This document shows positions 28,701 to 40,838 of a stretch of DNA of 64,000 bases, in pieces (positions within the stretch are counted from its first letter, which is position 1; each line of letters starts with the position of its first letter). Location: NCBI GenBank assembly GCA_022385755.1, contig MU278360.1, positions 279,692-343,691 of the forward strand, read 5' to 3'. The position numbers and the translations under genes were made by a program. The notes beneath the pieces were generated by a model. That model saw nothing but the letters and a program-made list of their open reading frames with translations, did not search any database and was not told the DNA's origin. The stretch comes from Trametopsis cervina (taxonomy: Eukaryota > Basidiomycota > Agaricomycetes > Polyporales > Irpicaceae).

Positions 28701-28869
28701 GACCCTGTGGGTCGGTAAGGGGAACGTTACTGCCGTTACGACTTGCATATACGTCACCGCCCAGTGAATCGGCAGAGTATTGGCGTGCTGGTTGTGAGTA
28801 AGGCGAAGGACCTGGATTTCCGAATGGGTTTGCGGGCTGAGGCTGTCCGTACGGTGGACGACCTGCCAT
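22753..28869 (-). CDS. FKS1: 1,3-beta-D-glucan synthase catalytic subunit (GT48)
   Basis: Integral plasma-membrane enzyme that makes cell-wall 1,3-beta-glucan from UDP-glucose. ATG at 28867-28869 opens a Gly/Pro/Tyr/Gln-rich disordered head ([20 protein letters not shown]), joined through a long 387-base intron (28291-28677) to [17 protein letters not shown]. The FKS1 N domain follows ([31 protein letters not shown]), then the first membrane block, the large cytosolic GT48 domain ([76 protein letters not shown]) and the second membrane block. The C-terminal exon gives [25 protein letters not shown]. Regions matching echinocandin hot spots 1 and 2 are at 26632-26658 and 24419-24448. Complete, no lesion seen. 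Confidence 0.95.
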
Positions 28870-29612
28870 GGGGGTAAGCACAGAGTTGAAGTCTATGTGG
28901 AAGAGTGTTCGAGGGGTGACGTTGTAGTGCCAGCGGCTAGCGAGATATTAACGAATGAAAGCGACCGCAACAACTAGTGTTGGATCTTTGGAGAGGCCTT
29001 GAAACCAGCTGCACGGAGGAAAGTCAAAAGAAAGTGAAGAGGAAGAGGATGCGGTCGAAGGATTGAGCCTTGAGCGGCTTTGGGCGCTAAGGTAAAACGT
29101 GGGAGTTCCGTCTCTACGTGGGGGTTTCTTGTTTTGATGCTGATATCCTTCGTTGAGGCGAGTCTGTGGACAAGATGATTGCTGTTGTCGAAGAGGAAGC
29201 GAGCTTGGGAAATCAACGTTGTGTCATCTCAGTCATACGCCTTACTAGAGTCTGGGACCATCTTACTCATACTCTGGCCGCCAATGCAGTTCAACAGGGT
29301 ACGTACGAGTGGATAGAACGAATAGATGACATGAATGCTCTGGCTCAATGGCATGTTCTGCTGTGCTGCTCTATGGATCTCATCGCTGTCGATGTCTGGA
29401 GCCGCCCAAGCGCATCACCTGTTTCCGACAGTTTCTGACGGATATCACGAAATGTGCCCATCCGACTATCAAGTCAGATGCCTGTGCACTGTTTGAGGGG
29501 GATAGTCCTTCTGAAATTATGAGGTTCAGTATTCTATAACTAGCCGAGATCACAGTGAAAAGGAACGCTCTATTAATGTTGCAACATGAATGAATAAAGT
29601 ATCGTCGACGAT
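28870..29612. other. FKS1 upstream region
   Basis: About 740 bases between the FKS1 start and the stop of the next minus-strand gene; should hold the FKS1 promoter and 5' UTR. On the plus strand a 90-codon frame (29166-29438) has no recognisable content. Confidence 0.45.
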
Positions 29613-30346
29613 TCATAGCACTTGCATATCGATCTCAACAGCACCCTGATGTGCAGCCTCGCTCACAAGTTCTTCGGGGTCAGCAAAAGGCAAAGTAAAC
29701 CTTGCCGTCCAGCACTTTACGTATTCCCAGTGCTCCAATTGTCGTCCATACGCAGGGATTGGCGGACTTGCAGCGTAGAACCATCGCCCTTTCCTGAAGA
29801 AAACAACGTCGTCCCCCACAGAGATCAGCGTCTTGGACTCTACGTGAAGGATGGTGGGACTTGAGGTCGTCGGGGCTATCTTGCATAATACCAGCATGCA
29901 GTCATAGGACAGAGGGTTGTTAGAACCTGTGCTTCTCATATACATCCGGGAGCCGTTAGAGCCATCGTTTGCAGCTTGCTCCCATGGATCAAGCTCAATT
30001 TCCTGCATGTAATCGCGCTAAGCTAACAGTAGCGGTGTGAAGGTCGGATCTCTCACCTGAGTGTTCTTCTCCACGAAGCTTCTCAAGGTCAACCCGGCCT
30101 TCCACAGTCCAAGGCGTTCTTTAGCTTCATCCCAGTGGCGTTGAAATATTGGTCTGGCATCCGGGCTGAGGAATCTTCTCACAGCAGCTTCAACTATGGG
30201 ATTCGGGGATAATGCAGGGGCCTGAAAGAGAGATGGCTTAAACGGTCGACCATGCCCATAGTATTGTAAAGTAGGTTGTGCGACTGTAGGTCCTCATGAT
30301 GAGAAGAAGACGACATGTTATAAGAAAGCCACTTACTTCTAGACAT
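29613..30346 (-). CDS. Hypothetical protein of about 210 residues
   Basis: Not recognised. Three exons join cleanly: ATG TCT AGA A (start at 30346) with GTAAGT donor, a middle exon beginning after CCTACAG and reading IAQPTLQYYGHGRPFKPSLF through LTLRSFVEKNTQ, and the last exon EIELDPWEQAANDG to VEIDMQVL-stop. No signal peptide, membrane helix or known motif is seen. The compact helical N terminus and beta-rich C terminus (TLISVGDDVVFFRKGRWFYA) look like a folded soluble protein. A TATA-like box precedes the start. Confidence 0.6.
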
Positions 30347-30390
30347 AGCGTTAAAACCGCGACGTTCTGTCTTCTGCCTTGACTGTTGCC

Positions 30391-30398
30391 TTTATATA
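30391..30398 (-). promoter_or_regulatory. TATA-like box upstream of the 29613-30346 gene
   Basis: CTATATAAAGG on the minus strand, about 45 bases upstream of the ATG at 30346. Position and sequence fit a core promoter TATA element; close spacing implies a very short 5' UTR. Confidence 0.45.
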
Positions 30399-30728
30399 GG
30401 AGCCTAGATGATAGCAAAGGGCTGATTATGCGGGTAGGCCAGCGGCATGGCCACCGGATATGCCTGTCTGTCGCACTTCAGAATAATGTTTTATTGTGTC
30501 CGACGGGGGCCAGGGCTATGGTCACATGAAATGCACGTGATCGTGTTTCCGCTCGAGTCGTGCGCTTTGTGTCAGGAATGAACTGGTACTACCTCCAACG
30601 TCTTCGTCCTTTTACTAACAAAGGGCATGCTTGTAACGAAGCTCGTTCTTCTTTTGAGACCAGTCTACCCCCGTAAGCGATTCATGAAAGTTATGTCATC
30701 TCGCTGTACTGATCAATATGTGTAGTAC
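30399..30728. other. Divergent promoter region
   Basis: About 330 bases between the orphan minus-strand gene and the LRR gene. A GTAAGC...TGTGTAG pair just before 30729 could be a 5' UTR intron; joining an upstream ATG at 30578 through it puts the LRR frame out, so it is not used as coding sequence. Confidence 0.4.
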
Positions 30729-32893
30729 ATGAGCAGACCGATCGTCTTGTGGCGGAAGAAGGCTACTATCTCATCCGACGAAGCCTGCACAACCATCACT
30801 AGCTATTCTCTTCCACGATACATTCCTGGCTTATATGAGTCACAAGAATCAATAGAAGACACCAACCTACTGGTATACGTTCCGTCATTGCAATCGCTAT
30901 GTATCCGTCAGCTTATCCCATTCCCCGACCAAATATACACTCTGGGTAACGTCCACCTCACTTACGAACCACCCCAAGCGTCTGGGGATTATGACCTTCT
31001 CCGCGAGCTTGTCCCGGGTTTTTCTTACGCATATAACGCGAAGGATGCCGGTTTTCTGCAATACCTGGACCCACGCCTGTGGGCCGTCCTTGTACAACTG
31101 TACACGGGGCTCCCGGAGACGTTTCGCGTCCACAAGCTCCCGCTTTCCGACATTTATCTCCCTCTGTTGCAACAGATTCCATCCACAGACAGGTTTGCGC
31201 TTGTAACAACATTAAATCTACGTGGATGTAGCGAAGTGGATGATGATACCATTCTCGAATTGCGCGACTTGCACGGCCTCGGGGCTTTGGACCTTGGAGC
31301 AACAGCCATTACTTCGTGGGGAATGCACAGATTGGCCAAGACGCTTGCACGCAAGCCGGACGAACAGGACGCTGTTCGAAGGCTCAGCGGACCCTGGGCT
31401 CTCAGAGTGATCACACTGCGTGATTGTATGAATGTCAAGAATGACGTATACGAGAGCCTGCAACAGTTTCCATTACTCTCGGTTATCGGTGAGTGGCTAT
31501 CTACTGCTCGGCGTTGTGAGCTGAACGTTTATTATCCTTAGACCTGCGCGGGACACGTTGTACACCTTTCTCGTATCATGATACTCTGTTCCGTCTCAGT
31601 GCAGATCATAAGCTATATCACCCTACGCCACTGATAGATATCCTCAAGGAACTATCACGTCTTTCAATACCCAGAGATGGATATTCAAACGAACCAACCT
31701 TGTTCTCGCACATGGAACCTTTCTTTCTTCAAGTACAGTCATTAAACCATCGACCTGATCGCCCCATGTGGGCGTATCGCACCACCAACATAATGGACGA
31801 CTCACGCTTGAGGCCCCCGCGGGTTACTCGAGACGTCTTTACAGGAGAGAATCTAGAAGGCCGGGTCTGGACCATGCCCTCTTCATCCCAGCACCCTGGA
31901 GCCGAGCCTTCATCCAGAATGAATGAGCTAAACGAAATTGCCGAAGTGGAGGCTCTGCGAAATAATGGGGTCGCTGCTGCGTTGGCTTTCTATCGCTCGC
32001 ACCCGGACTTCCTCCCCTCTGAAGATTTACCTCCGGATATACACGCCATCCCTGCCAGCGTACAGTCACGACCATTAGTGGGGCTTACACTGTACCGTAT
32101 ACCTCCGCCATGGTTGGTGTTAGATACCCTTCGCGATGATGGTTCTCAAGCCTCCCGGCCGGCGAGACCCGCAGGGAAACGAACGAAATTCGAGATCGAC
32201 GAGGCACTCATGGGAGCAACAGACTTTAAGCGTAGGGGACAGGCAACACAGGCGGTTCAAGCAATATGGGGTATGGTTGGTCGACGTAAAAGTGCGCCAG
32301 AGATAGGCGCAAGATCCAAACCGAATGTGGCGGAAGCCTCTGGGAATCCTTTCTTGCGTAAGATGGAGAAAAGCACCTTTGACGATATTGCTGCCAACGA
32401 GGATCTCGGCGCTGGCGCCGCCCACGCTGCTACTCCTGGGAAGCCGAAGACTCAACTGAATGACGATGCGTCGGTGAAGATGGATGAAGACGAGCTGACC
32501 CCACAGACGTCCATATTTCCATTACCTCCACCAACCACGAAGCCTCTAAGACCTATATCCACACTGGCAATCCCCGCTCGGCCACCGGAACTATCCAAGC
32601 ATGTAAAAGGAAGAGCGACTACGTCTGACGCGACGACACCCAAGTCGGTCGCTAGTGGAAAGCAAATGAAACTTTCGGTATTTGCAGAAAAGACGGCGAA
32701 GAGAAGTCAAGCTCCGTCACAAGCTTTACCGGGGTCCGTCAAGGGGTTTGAAAGGAGCCCCGTTGGATCCGTGAGCGCAGGCTGTGACGTAGAGCGCAAC
32801 GCTAAGACATCTAAAGAGGCAGGTAAAGTCGTCTCTGGGAAGCGGAAGAGGTCGGAGGTTAGGTTCGATTGGAAGGGATGGAGCACCCGATAG
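30729..32893 (+). CDS. LRR-like protein with disordered basic tail
   Basis: Function unknown. Exon 1 runs to about 31485 (donor GTGAGTGG after LLSVI) and joins after TATCCTTAG to DLRGTRCTPFSYHD. Residues about 150-255 hold leucine-rich-repeat-like units (TTLNLRGCSEVDDDTIL, LGALDLGATAITSWGMHRLA, ALRVITLRDCMNVKND), similar to the cysteine-containing/RNI LRR type. The C-terminal ~280 residues are low-complexity, rich in Pro, Lys, Ser and Thr, with an IFPLPPPTTKPLRP segment and basic clusters such as GKRKRSEVRFDWKGW that could be nuclear signals. One intron only. Start 30729 is the first ATG of the frame. No F-box is evident. Confidence 0.75.
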
Positions 32894-33565
32894 TTGCATC
32901 CCGGTGCTATGCGAACTGGACCATGCGTTCAACTGTGCTGTTCCACAATGCTTTTGTGTCAGGCCGGACCTTTGCCAGTTCGACAATCCTTTACTCAGTG
33001 AATGTGCGGAAGAACATTTCGTCGTCACTCGACTCGAAATACAGCATCATCCCTGCAAAGCCGACATTCAACCCTTATGGATCATGGAGCAGAGCCGGAG
33101 GATCACCAGCTCCATTACAGTGGATTCCGCGTTGCTCCTACGTAGCCTACCTAGAATGGTCACGAAGCGGGGATTGCAGGTTCGATATCGATGTCAAACT
33201 TGACCAGCATCATGAGTATCGAAATGGAAGAGTACGAAATTGAAGCGATACAATGTAAACTATTCGTGCATCTTCTGCAATGCTCTCTGAGAGCTTGTCA
33301 AATATAAACCTTCCTTCGACTCGCAGCTTGGGCTGAGATTAAGTTTGCTAAGTTGTTTCGGTGAGACCACTGGACACCGTATCTGAGTGAGGATACGGAA
33401 CAGCGAACTTTGATCCGCCACGGACGCGCACTGAGATCTGAGATCTTGGAGGAGTACTCGAATTATTTAGTCCACAGACCTTCACACCTCTGTCACGCTT
33501 AACTTTACCTGCTTACCTCGCTCCCCCGCCCATAGCCTCAAATTGCAGGTATTTCCGCAGTATTC
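32894..33565. other. Non-coding stretch before PTC7-like gene
   Basis: About 670 bases between two plus-strand genes. Open frames around 32869-33243 extend from the LRR gene's last exon in other frames and have no protein-like features. Nothing further recognised. Confidence 0.45.
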
Positions 33566-35118
33566 ATGCGACCTGTACATCCATGGAACAACCTCAGGCA
33601 GATCCACCGCGCTTCGCTATGGCCTCAACCAACAGGCATCCCAAAGCACACACGACCGATGTCATCATTGCCACGGCCGTACAGATTCCACGTCGGCGCA
33701 AGCTGGGCCGGAAAGCCATTCAATCCTCGTGATAGAAAGGTCATCAACCAACCGTTCGCGAGCGACCATCCTGTAGCAGTATGGAGGGACCATGTACTCT
33801 CGCGTCCAAATGGTGGTGGGGGGAAACATATTGGCGAAGATTTCTTTTATATCCAGGAGGTCGGTCTGTTTTGAACACACTTGGTTCTTGGTATTAACTC
33901 ACAACGTTGCCCATAGATGCGCAATCAATCGGTAGATACATGTTTATCTACGTAATTCAGTGTGATCCTTACCGTCCTTGCCTCTTTCTGGCCGCCTTGC
34001 AGGGCGTCTCACTGGGGATTGCAGACGGAGTTGGTGGATGGATAGACTCGGGAGTGGACGCATCAATGTTCTCTCAAGCTTTGATGTTCCACGCACATCG
34101 CTATGCGAAAAATGGCTGGGCAGGTGAGCCAGAGATAGACCCCACGCAAGACTACGCGGAGCGCGAACAAGTCGAGGGCTGGGAATTGACGCCGATGGAG
34201 TGCATGGATTTGGCACATGGAGGTGTCTTGCGAGAGCGGGCTGTGTTGGCGGGGTCGAGTACTGCATGCGTTGTCAATCTCAACGCGGCTACAGGCATAT
34301 TGCGAGCAGCGAAGTACGTGATAACCATAAACCCTGTTATGCGCGCTGACCTGACATCTGTCTTAAGCCTAGGCGACAGTGGGTTTTGTATAATACGGTC
34401 ATCGTCGGTGATACATTTTCAGGAAGCTCAGACTCACTACTTCAACTGTCCAAGGTGAGCACCAGGGAACTCTGACTTCTGATAAATTCCAACCCATGTT
34501 TTCAGGCAATTGTCGAAGATACCTGCCAAGGGTAGGCTGCGCGGGGGCATGTGTGCCGACCCAGCAACGGACGCAGACACGTACGAGACCAAGCTTATAG
34601 ATGGGGATATCGTAATACTATTTGTCAGTTTTAGTCGTGTTTATATCGCAAACAGAGCACTGACGCTACGAATGTCGTCTCACCAGACAGACGGTCTTTC
34701 GGACAACGTCTTTCCTACCGAGCTCGTGTCAATATGCTCACTTGTATCCAGACAATATGCACACGCACCTCCTCCTCCACCGCCTACGAATTCTTCGTCA
34801 ACCCATCAAACTATCCAGAGCGAGGAAGAGGCTCAGGCTCAGACAATTGCAGAACGAATTGTAAACTATGCACAACTGTGCATGAAAAACAAGAAACGCG
34901 TTAGTCCCTTTGAACGCGCGGCCGCTCGAGAGGGGATGTACTTTCGTGGAGGGGTAAGCACTCTGATGCCAACCATTCATCTCGATGGCTAACTGTCCCT
35001 TATAACTACAGAAAGTGGACGAGTTAGTTACATTCCTCATTGTCATGTTTCAGTCAAGCAGTGCTGATTCCCTTCTAGTGTGACAGTCCTTACAGCTATC
35101 GTCCGGGAGACTCTATAG
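33566..35118 (+). CDS. PTC7: PP2C-type phosphatase, Ptc7/TARG38-like, mitochondrial
   Basis: Metal-dependent Ser/Thr phosphatase; yeast Ptc7 acts in mitochondria on coenzyme Q biosynthesis. The N terminus is Arg/His-rich without acids, fitting a presequence. Spliced motifs: GGKHIGEDFFYIQE (metal Asp), a 15-base microexon 33917-33931 (MRNQS), GVSLGIADGVGGWIDSG, LAGSSTACVVNL, LGDSGFCIIRSS, DGDIVILFTDGLSDNVF and the last metal Asp in GGKVDDVTVLTAIV. All catalytic Asp positions are present. About seven introns; the exon junction at VILF/TDGL is in frame. The Pro run (APPPPPPTN) and a Gln/Glu-rich insert lie between the last two motifs. Stop TAG at 35116-35118. Confidence 0.9.
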
Positions 35119-35608
35119 TCTCAAGTGCGGTGCTCTCCCCTCCCTCCCACAAGAGAGATGCCGTGATGTTCATGTACGTTTTGGCCGTCAGATGCGTATT
35201 GCCAGTGTATTGAACGTTTACTCAGATCTCGGTATATTTTCCTTGCGACAAGAAGATACCCTACCACATAGCAGTACTAGTTATAACATAATCACGCATG
35301 CTAATTTATACCTCATACACCATTGGAATCTGTTGTCGCTATACACAATTGTCCCTCTAGAAGTTACACTAAGCACCAGCCTAACAGCGCATACTGTATC
35401 CTGTTGTTTGATCTGCATAACGTCAAATTGAGCTGCATACGTACCGCGATTTAGAAGGCCACCTAGACTGCCCAGACTACGATATCTGTACATTCCTGCG
35501 CATGCGCGTAACGACACTTGTGTTCGGTCATGTGACCAGGTAATTAATTGGCGCTTATTCGCCTGATGTAGCGACGTGACCGTTGTAATCTTCGAACTTG
35601 AATTGCGC
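35119..35608. other. Non-coding stretch before FHIP-like gene
   Basis: About 490 bases between two plus-strand genes; A/T-richer than its surroundings around 35270-35400. No convincing gene. Confidence 0.45.
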
Positions 35609-38600
35609 ATGGACTACTTCTCCAAGTTTCTCAGACCAGGTAGTCAGCCGACTTCCAAAGTCGAAGTAAGTGGCCACACCCTTAATTATCTTACTCCTTA
35701 CAACCAAACATACTTACCGGGGCACCAGGTCGACCATGCTCTCGAGTTCCATAAGTCGTGGACCTCTATAAAGGTAGCTAGACAGATGTAATCTGAGCTG
35801 CCTTGATTAATGACCGCAGCTTAGAATACTCTAGAGCATCCAGATGAAAGGCAGCTGTCAAGAGGGATCAAGTCAACCGATGTGCCGGCACACCTGAAGT
35901 CCCTAGTAGACGCATTGGTATGGGAGTCGGCAAGAACAGAGGAAGGGTGGGTGGAATCATGAGTCGGTCAGCAGCCCAGAATAGAACTTAACTGCATACT
36001 GCAGTGGTACCGGGGGCTGTCTAGAATACCTGCTCAAGAATGGTGCGTACCCATATCATTATTGCACCCGTAGTAATGACGGTCGGCTTGACGCACAAGT
36101 GCAGATGTGCTAGGGACCCTCGTAAGGCTCAGCGAATCAGATCGGCCCTATGGTATACAAGCCGAAGTACTGCGCTCGGTTCAGAATATGGTGGTACTCC
36201 TCGATGAACAGTTTTTGGTGCACTCGGCCGTACACAAGGCTGTCCTACGTCTTCTCCGCAACTGCGTTGGTGATGATATCCAGGAACAACTTGATGGCCG
36301 TAACCGTGTGGTCGGTGCCGCACGAACATCAGTACGAAGTCAGCCCTCTGAATATGAAGAAGACCGTGAGTTCATTGACAACCTGCTGCTATCATTTCCC
36401 TGACTTCTGGCTAGTGGTCAACTTGCTCTGCATATTATGCAGTCGTATACGAAACTATCGCGAATTGCTCATGATATTTTTCCACGATAAGCAGTGGTAT
36501 CGTCCCGAGCCTCTGTTCTCTGTCGAAGAAGAGGACGAGGACGAGGAAGAAGAAGAAGAAGAGGAAAAGGAAGTCGAGGAGAAGGTCAAGGAAACATCAG
36601 GCCCTTCGGACGGAACTGAACTCTCAGAGAAGACAGAGGTGATAGCGGAAGCGATTCATGACCCCGATGCGACCATGTCCTTGGAGGATATCGCACCCTC
36701 GGCCGCTCCCCCCGCTAGGAAAGCCGAATACGAGTTCCTGCTCTTCAATTACCTCCTTCGATTCGTCCACCGCGAGGGTCAAATCGGAGACTTTGCTCGC
36801 GCAGGACTACTATTCCTTATTGATGTGGCTATGTCCCCAATAGACCCTATATCGAAGTCATCTACCGACGAGAATCTCGACTCTTCCGTATCCTCCAGCC
36901 AGTCGAATCTCGATACTCACGCCGATGCCGCGTTGGCTCTAGCCGAGTATATCGTCGATGGTGACTTCTCTGATGTGCTGGCTGCTGGTCTCGCTGCGGT
37001 ATACTCCACTCTACCCTCGAAGCTTGAGATCAACCCTCCTGTTCAGTCCGAAGCAACTCAATCATCTGGGATGGTATTAGGCAGAAACGCTACTGAATTG
37101 TCCGAGGATGCGCTCGAGAAGCAGGAGATCGAGAAGGAGAAAAGTCGCGCGATGGGTGTTGAGGAATCTGACAATCCCGACTTCAAGTCACGCCTCGACC
37201 ATTTCCTCAAGCTACTTGAATTTCTTCAAGATGTGCTGCGTCGCAATGTCACGACGGAGTCTATTGAGGGCAACCTCGAACCTTCAGCACTTCTGGGATC
37301 GGCGATTGTGCAGTCTATCCTTGATGCAGTCCGCCGCGTCTTCTTCGAGAATGTGTTGTATACTTCTATCCTCGAATGCTCTGATACCGACGGCAGTGCT
37401 GTTGCTGTTATGTCATACATCGATATCATGATACGGACACTGGGAAGTGGACAACTGGGCGATCTCTTGGTCGACTTCCTCACTACCGAGGACAACACAG
37501 ATGATTTTACTCGTTCGAGGATGCGACCCCACGCTATGCTCGACCTCAGCGCCAACGTGCCGCCTACCACGAGATCTATTGGGAGAGCGGCGAGAATGCG
37601 CAGACGAAAAAGCGCTGCAATGGTTCTCTTGGAGATGGAGGCTCCTCATTCAAGGAAGCCATCGGAGTACTTCACCTCGATGGGCCGATTTACGCTCAAG
37701 GACCTCCTACTCAGTTCGTTACGCTCCACATCATTGTCAACAGTGACTGCTGCCCTTCAGCTGTTGCAATCTATGCTTCATCAATACTGTCACACATCGG
37801 TGGACAAGCTACTCATTGTCGTCATTGATCCGCATGCCACGAGTTTCCCACAACCCATCGCCCTCCCCCCTCCCATCGGAGATGTATCAACCTCATTAAC
37901 CGCAGATGAAGACGAAGACGACGTATTTATATACCCTGGTGCAACTGATACCGATGCTGCAACTGAAGAACCTCTTCAACCCGCACCTGCCTTGTTCGTT
38001 CAACCCGATACCTCTTACTCAACACATGAACGGGAGATGGCCTTATACTTGGCCCTCGTTTCGAGAGTGGATCCCAATCACAACGAAGATACGTTCAGCA
38101 CGGGCTACGAACACTATCTTCGGGACGCGTTGTTCTCCATTCAGAACGATGCGTGCACCCAAGAGTACATTCCACCTGATGAACGGGCCAACCTTAAGCA
38201 CCGACTAAATTCGAACGATCCCGTACTCTTGCTGCTGCTTGAGTCACTGGGTAGATTCTTCTCCAATTCTCCTGCGCTCAACATGGCGTTAACAGGGGTC
38301 CTGGCTACACTGGCGTTATGTCCGGACCGTTCGCTGGCAGGATGGCTGACGTTTGCGCTGAAGGAAGACGGCGAAGGCGTGCAGAAACGAACAGTAGGCG
38401 ACTACATGGACTCTAAGGACGACGGTGATGATCGTTCGATTGACTGGCGAATAGATGATCAACTCTCGTCGGGACAATACATCCTCCTAGCCTCCAGCCT
38501 TGACGAGAAATCAAGACCTGTTGTATACACCGTCCTCCACGGCCTAGTCACCCAACTAGAGCGTTATAGACAACTCGTCGACGGTTTTGACCAGTTCTTG

Positions 38601-39215
38601 CGGGAGCGACGGCAGGGTCTGCTTTTCTCTGAGAACTTGACAGACGCCTTGAACCTAGCATTGGAACTCGAGGGCGCATTTTCACCCAAGAGCATCCCAT
38701 CCACACCGTCGTTAGGAACGCCCGCTGAGCCAGTCACGCCCCGGCCTAGGCCGAAAGCTAAGACGTCGACCTCGTTCGTTTCCTTTTTGTCTCCCAGAAA
38801 AGCAAGGACGCCGAAGACTCAGTCTATCGACGCAACAGCTTCGAAAGGGGGCAAGGTTGAGACCAGTCCATTCGGTCCTCATTATCGTAGAACAGGGTCG
38901 ATTGTGGTCGAGCCGTTTGCCGCGCCTCTACCGTCCTCCGGCCCTTGGACACCCTCGAGACCGAAACAGTGGAACGACGATGACGACGACGTTTTCACTT
39001 CGTCCAATCAGTGGGGTGGCGGAGAAGCGACGTTCTCGACAGAGCCCCCTCAGGCGTATGAAGAGCAGGAGCGGCCGCAGCCGCAACGTGTCAGCTCAGT
39101 AACGCTGTCGTCACTACTCGACAATATCGTGATCTTGGAGGAGTCTATAAAGGAGCTGGTAGCGATCATACATGCGCGGAGAAGCCTGGGGATAGATTCA
39201 ATACGATACCTGTAA
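35609..39215 (+). CDS. FHIP / RAI16-like subunit of FTS-Hook complex
   Basis: Homologue of FHIP proteins (Aspergillus FhipA), which with Hook and FTS link dynein to early endosomes. Short 5' exons give MDYFSKFLRPG, VDHALEFHKSWTSIK, NTLEHPDERQLSRGI...VPAHLKSLVDALVWE and GTGACLEYLLKN, followed by VLGTLVRLSESDRPYGIQAE, the classic RAI16-like N-terminal pattern. From about 36415 one long exon of roughly 930 codons covers the helical repeat body (EYEFLLFNYLLRFVHREGQIG; RAGLLFLIDVAMSP) and a Pro/Ser-rich C terminus ending in a helix (LLDNIVILEESIKELVAIIHA). A run of Glu/Asp codons at 36525-36570 interrupts the helical body. Length about 1,130 residues, long for the family mainly through disordered inserts. 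It converges on the J-protein gene 156 bases away. Confidence 0.87.
36525..36570 (+). repeat. GAA/GAG/GAC triplet run encoding an acidic tract
   Basis: Imperfect purine-rich triplet repeat inside the FHIP-like coding region, read as a block of Glu with a few Asp. Such runs are prone to length change between strains; they add a flexible acidic loop between helical repeats. Confidence 0.7.
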
Positions 39216-39371
39216 TGCTACTATACTTAGTGCATTCGCTTGCTGTTAGCACCTTTCCGCATGAATTAGGATTATCGACTGCTATAAAGCATACACTACA
39301 CTACATGAACGTCCGGAGGATCTCGCACGCCAAACCTAGAGGGAAACTGCGGAGAAAATCACAGGCATACA

Positions 39372-40515
39372 TTACTTCGCTTTCTTCCCTTTACCCTTGC
39401 TCTTCTTCGCAGGTGTCTCTGCTTTCGATGATGACGCTGGTTTCGACTTGTTAGCGAATAACGTCTGCTGGAGTTTCTCAAATTCCTCGTCGTCGATATC
39501 AGGAGGAGGTGGCACGCCCTTGCGGGCTCGCTTCTTCGGCGACGCTTGAACCTCATCCTCGTCCTCGTCAGCATCCGCAGCCTTCCCTCGCTTCTTCCTG
39601 CTACTCTTTACTGGCTCCGCATACTTTTCCGCGAGGCTATCGAAGAAACCGTCCATGTTCTTGCGTTTCTTCAGGATCAAGGCTTGTAGCGCTGATGTAT
39701 CGTCTTCGTCCTCGTCCTCCGTTGGCTGCGCTTTACCCTTGCCCTTGCCCTTTCCCTTCGCACGCTTCGAGCTTGGCTTTCCGCTACCGTAAAACTCCTC
39801 CCACACCCCGAGTTCCTTCGCCAGTTCTTCCGCCTCTGCGGCCTCCTTCTCCCCCTGCTTCTTGCGGACGAGTTTGGCCTTCTCGTCCTTGACACTCTTC
39901 TCCCACGTCTTCAGCGAGGGGAGGTCACCCTTCTTGATAAGCCCTGATATAATGACAATGAAGCGAGCTTCGTCTTCAAACGTTGAATGAGGAATGTGCT
40001 GCATTATCGTGCCGATGGAGCCATCGAACTCCGTATATGCTTGCTTGAGATCTTCCACTTCCTCCTCAGACCCTGCATATACGCGTCAATATCACCCTCG
40101 AGATAGGGCTGCGAAAGGCACTACCTTGATACTCCTGCTTCATTTCGTCCAACTTCTGTTTGGTCACCTTCTCGAAAAGGTCCTCGAAGTATGCCTCCCA
40201 TCCATCCTCGCCCGCTCCTAGGTCGAACCCTTCGTCTGTGCGCCCTGTCTTATCGTATCTCTCCCTTTTCTTCTCGTCGCTCAAAACCGTGTATGCAAAG
40301 CCAATCTGCTGAAACTTCAACGCCGCTGCCACCTTCACCTCATCGTCGCCCGTAGCGTGCTTGTCTGGATGATGTATCAGCGCGAGCTTGCGGTACGCCT
40401 TCTTGATCTCATCGAGTTTCGCGTCGGAGGTCAGAGACAGTACGGCATACAAGTCCACTGACTCTGGTTCTACGTCTGGAAAGAACTGCGAGATAGGGTC
40501 GGGATGGTCATCCAT
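39372..40515 (-). CDS. J-domain protein, DNAJC9-like
   Basis: Hsp70 co-chaperone. Human DNAJC9 also chaperones histones H3-H4, and this protein matches its layout. ATG at 40513-40515. J domain at residues about 17-85 ([20 protein letters not shown]) with an intact HPD (HHPDKH), then [20 protein letters not shown], an intron, and [21 protein letters not shown], the DNAJC9-specific segment after the J domain. The C terminus has Lys-Gly repeats (KGKGKGKGK), an acidic tract (EDEDEDDTS) and a Lys/Arg-rich tail ending KGKGKKAK, consistent with a nuclear protein. Two exons. It diverges from the secreted-protein gene at 40839. Confidence 0.9.
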
Positions 40516-40838
40516 AGTTAGTGCAGCGCTGCTGTGGCGGGGAGAGCTGCAGGTCACGGTGCAGTTGCAAGACGCGACGCGACGCGTTACGACGCGATCA
40601 TGTCACACGTGATTTGTCACGGATCAAGCAGGGGATCTGTCCCAACTGTTCCTGACGACGGTCAAAATGAACTGCTGTGGCCGGCATCCCCAGCTCTGCC
40701 GTGCTAATTCTCCGAACAAATCACCATGTCAATATCACTGAGCGGTCTGAGAAAAGTGGAAGATAAGAAGGGATGACAAGCTTGACAGTCACTTGACAAC
40801 AAAACCATATCCCGTCTCCGTAGTCACCGCATACCAGG
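40516..40838. other. Divergent promoter region
   Basis: 323 bases between the DNAJC9-like and secreted-protein starts. A short GACGCGACGCGAC-like direct repeat (near 40570-40590) lies close to the J-protein start. No gene seen. Confidence 0.45.

Noticed and set aside
29166..29438. 90-codon plus-strand frame in the FKS1 promoter region
   Set aside because: No recognisable content and no upstream or downstream exon.
30578..30672. Upstream coding exon for the LRR gene
   Set aside because: Splicing it through the GTAAGC...TGTAG intron puts the main frame out and meets TGA at once.
39509..39892. 127-codon Pro/Ser/Arg-rich plus-strand frame
   Set aside because: Antisense shadow of the Lys/Glu-rich tail of the DNAJC9-like gene.
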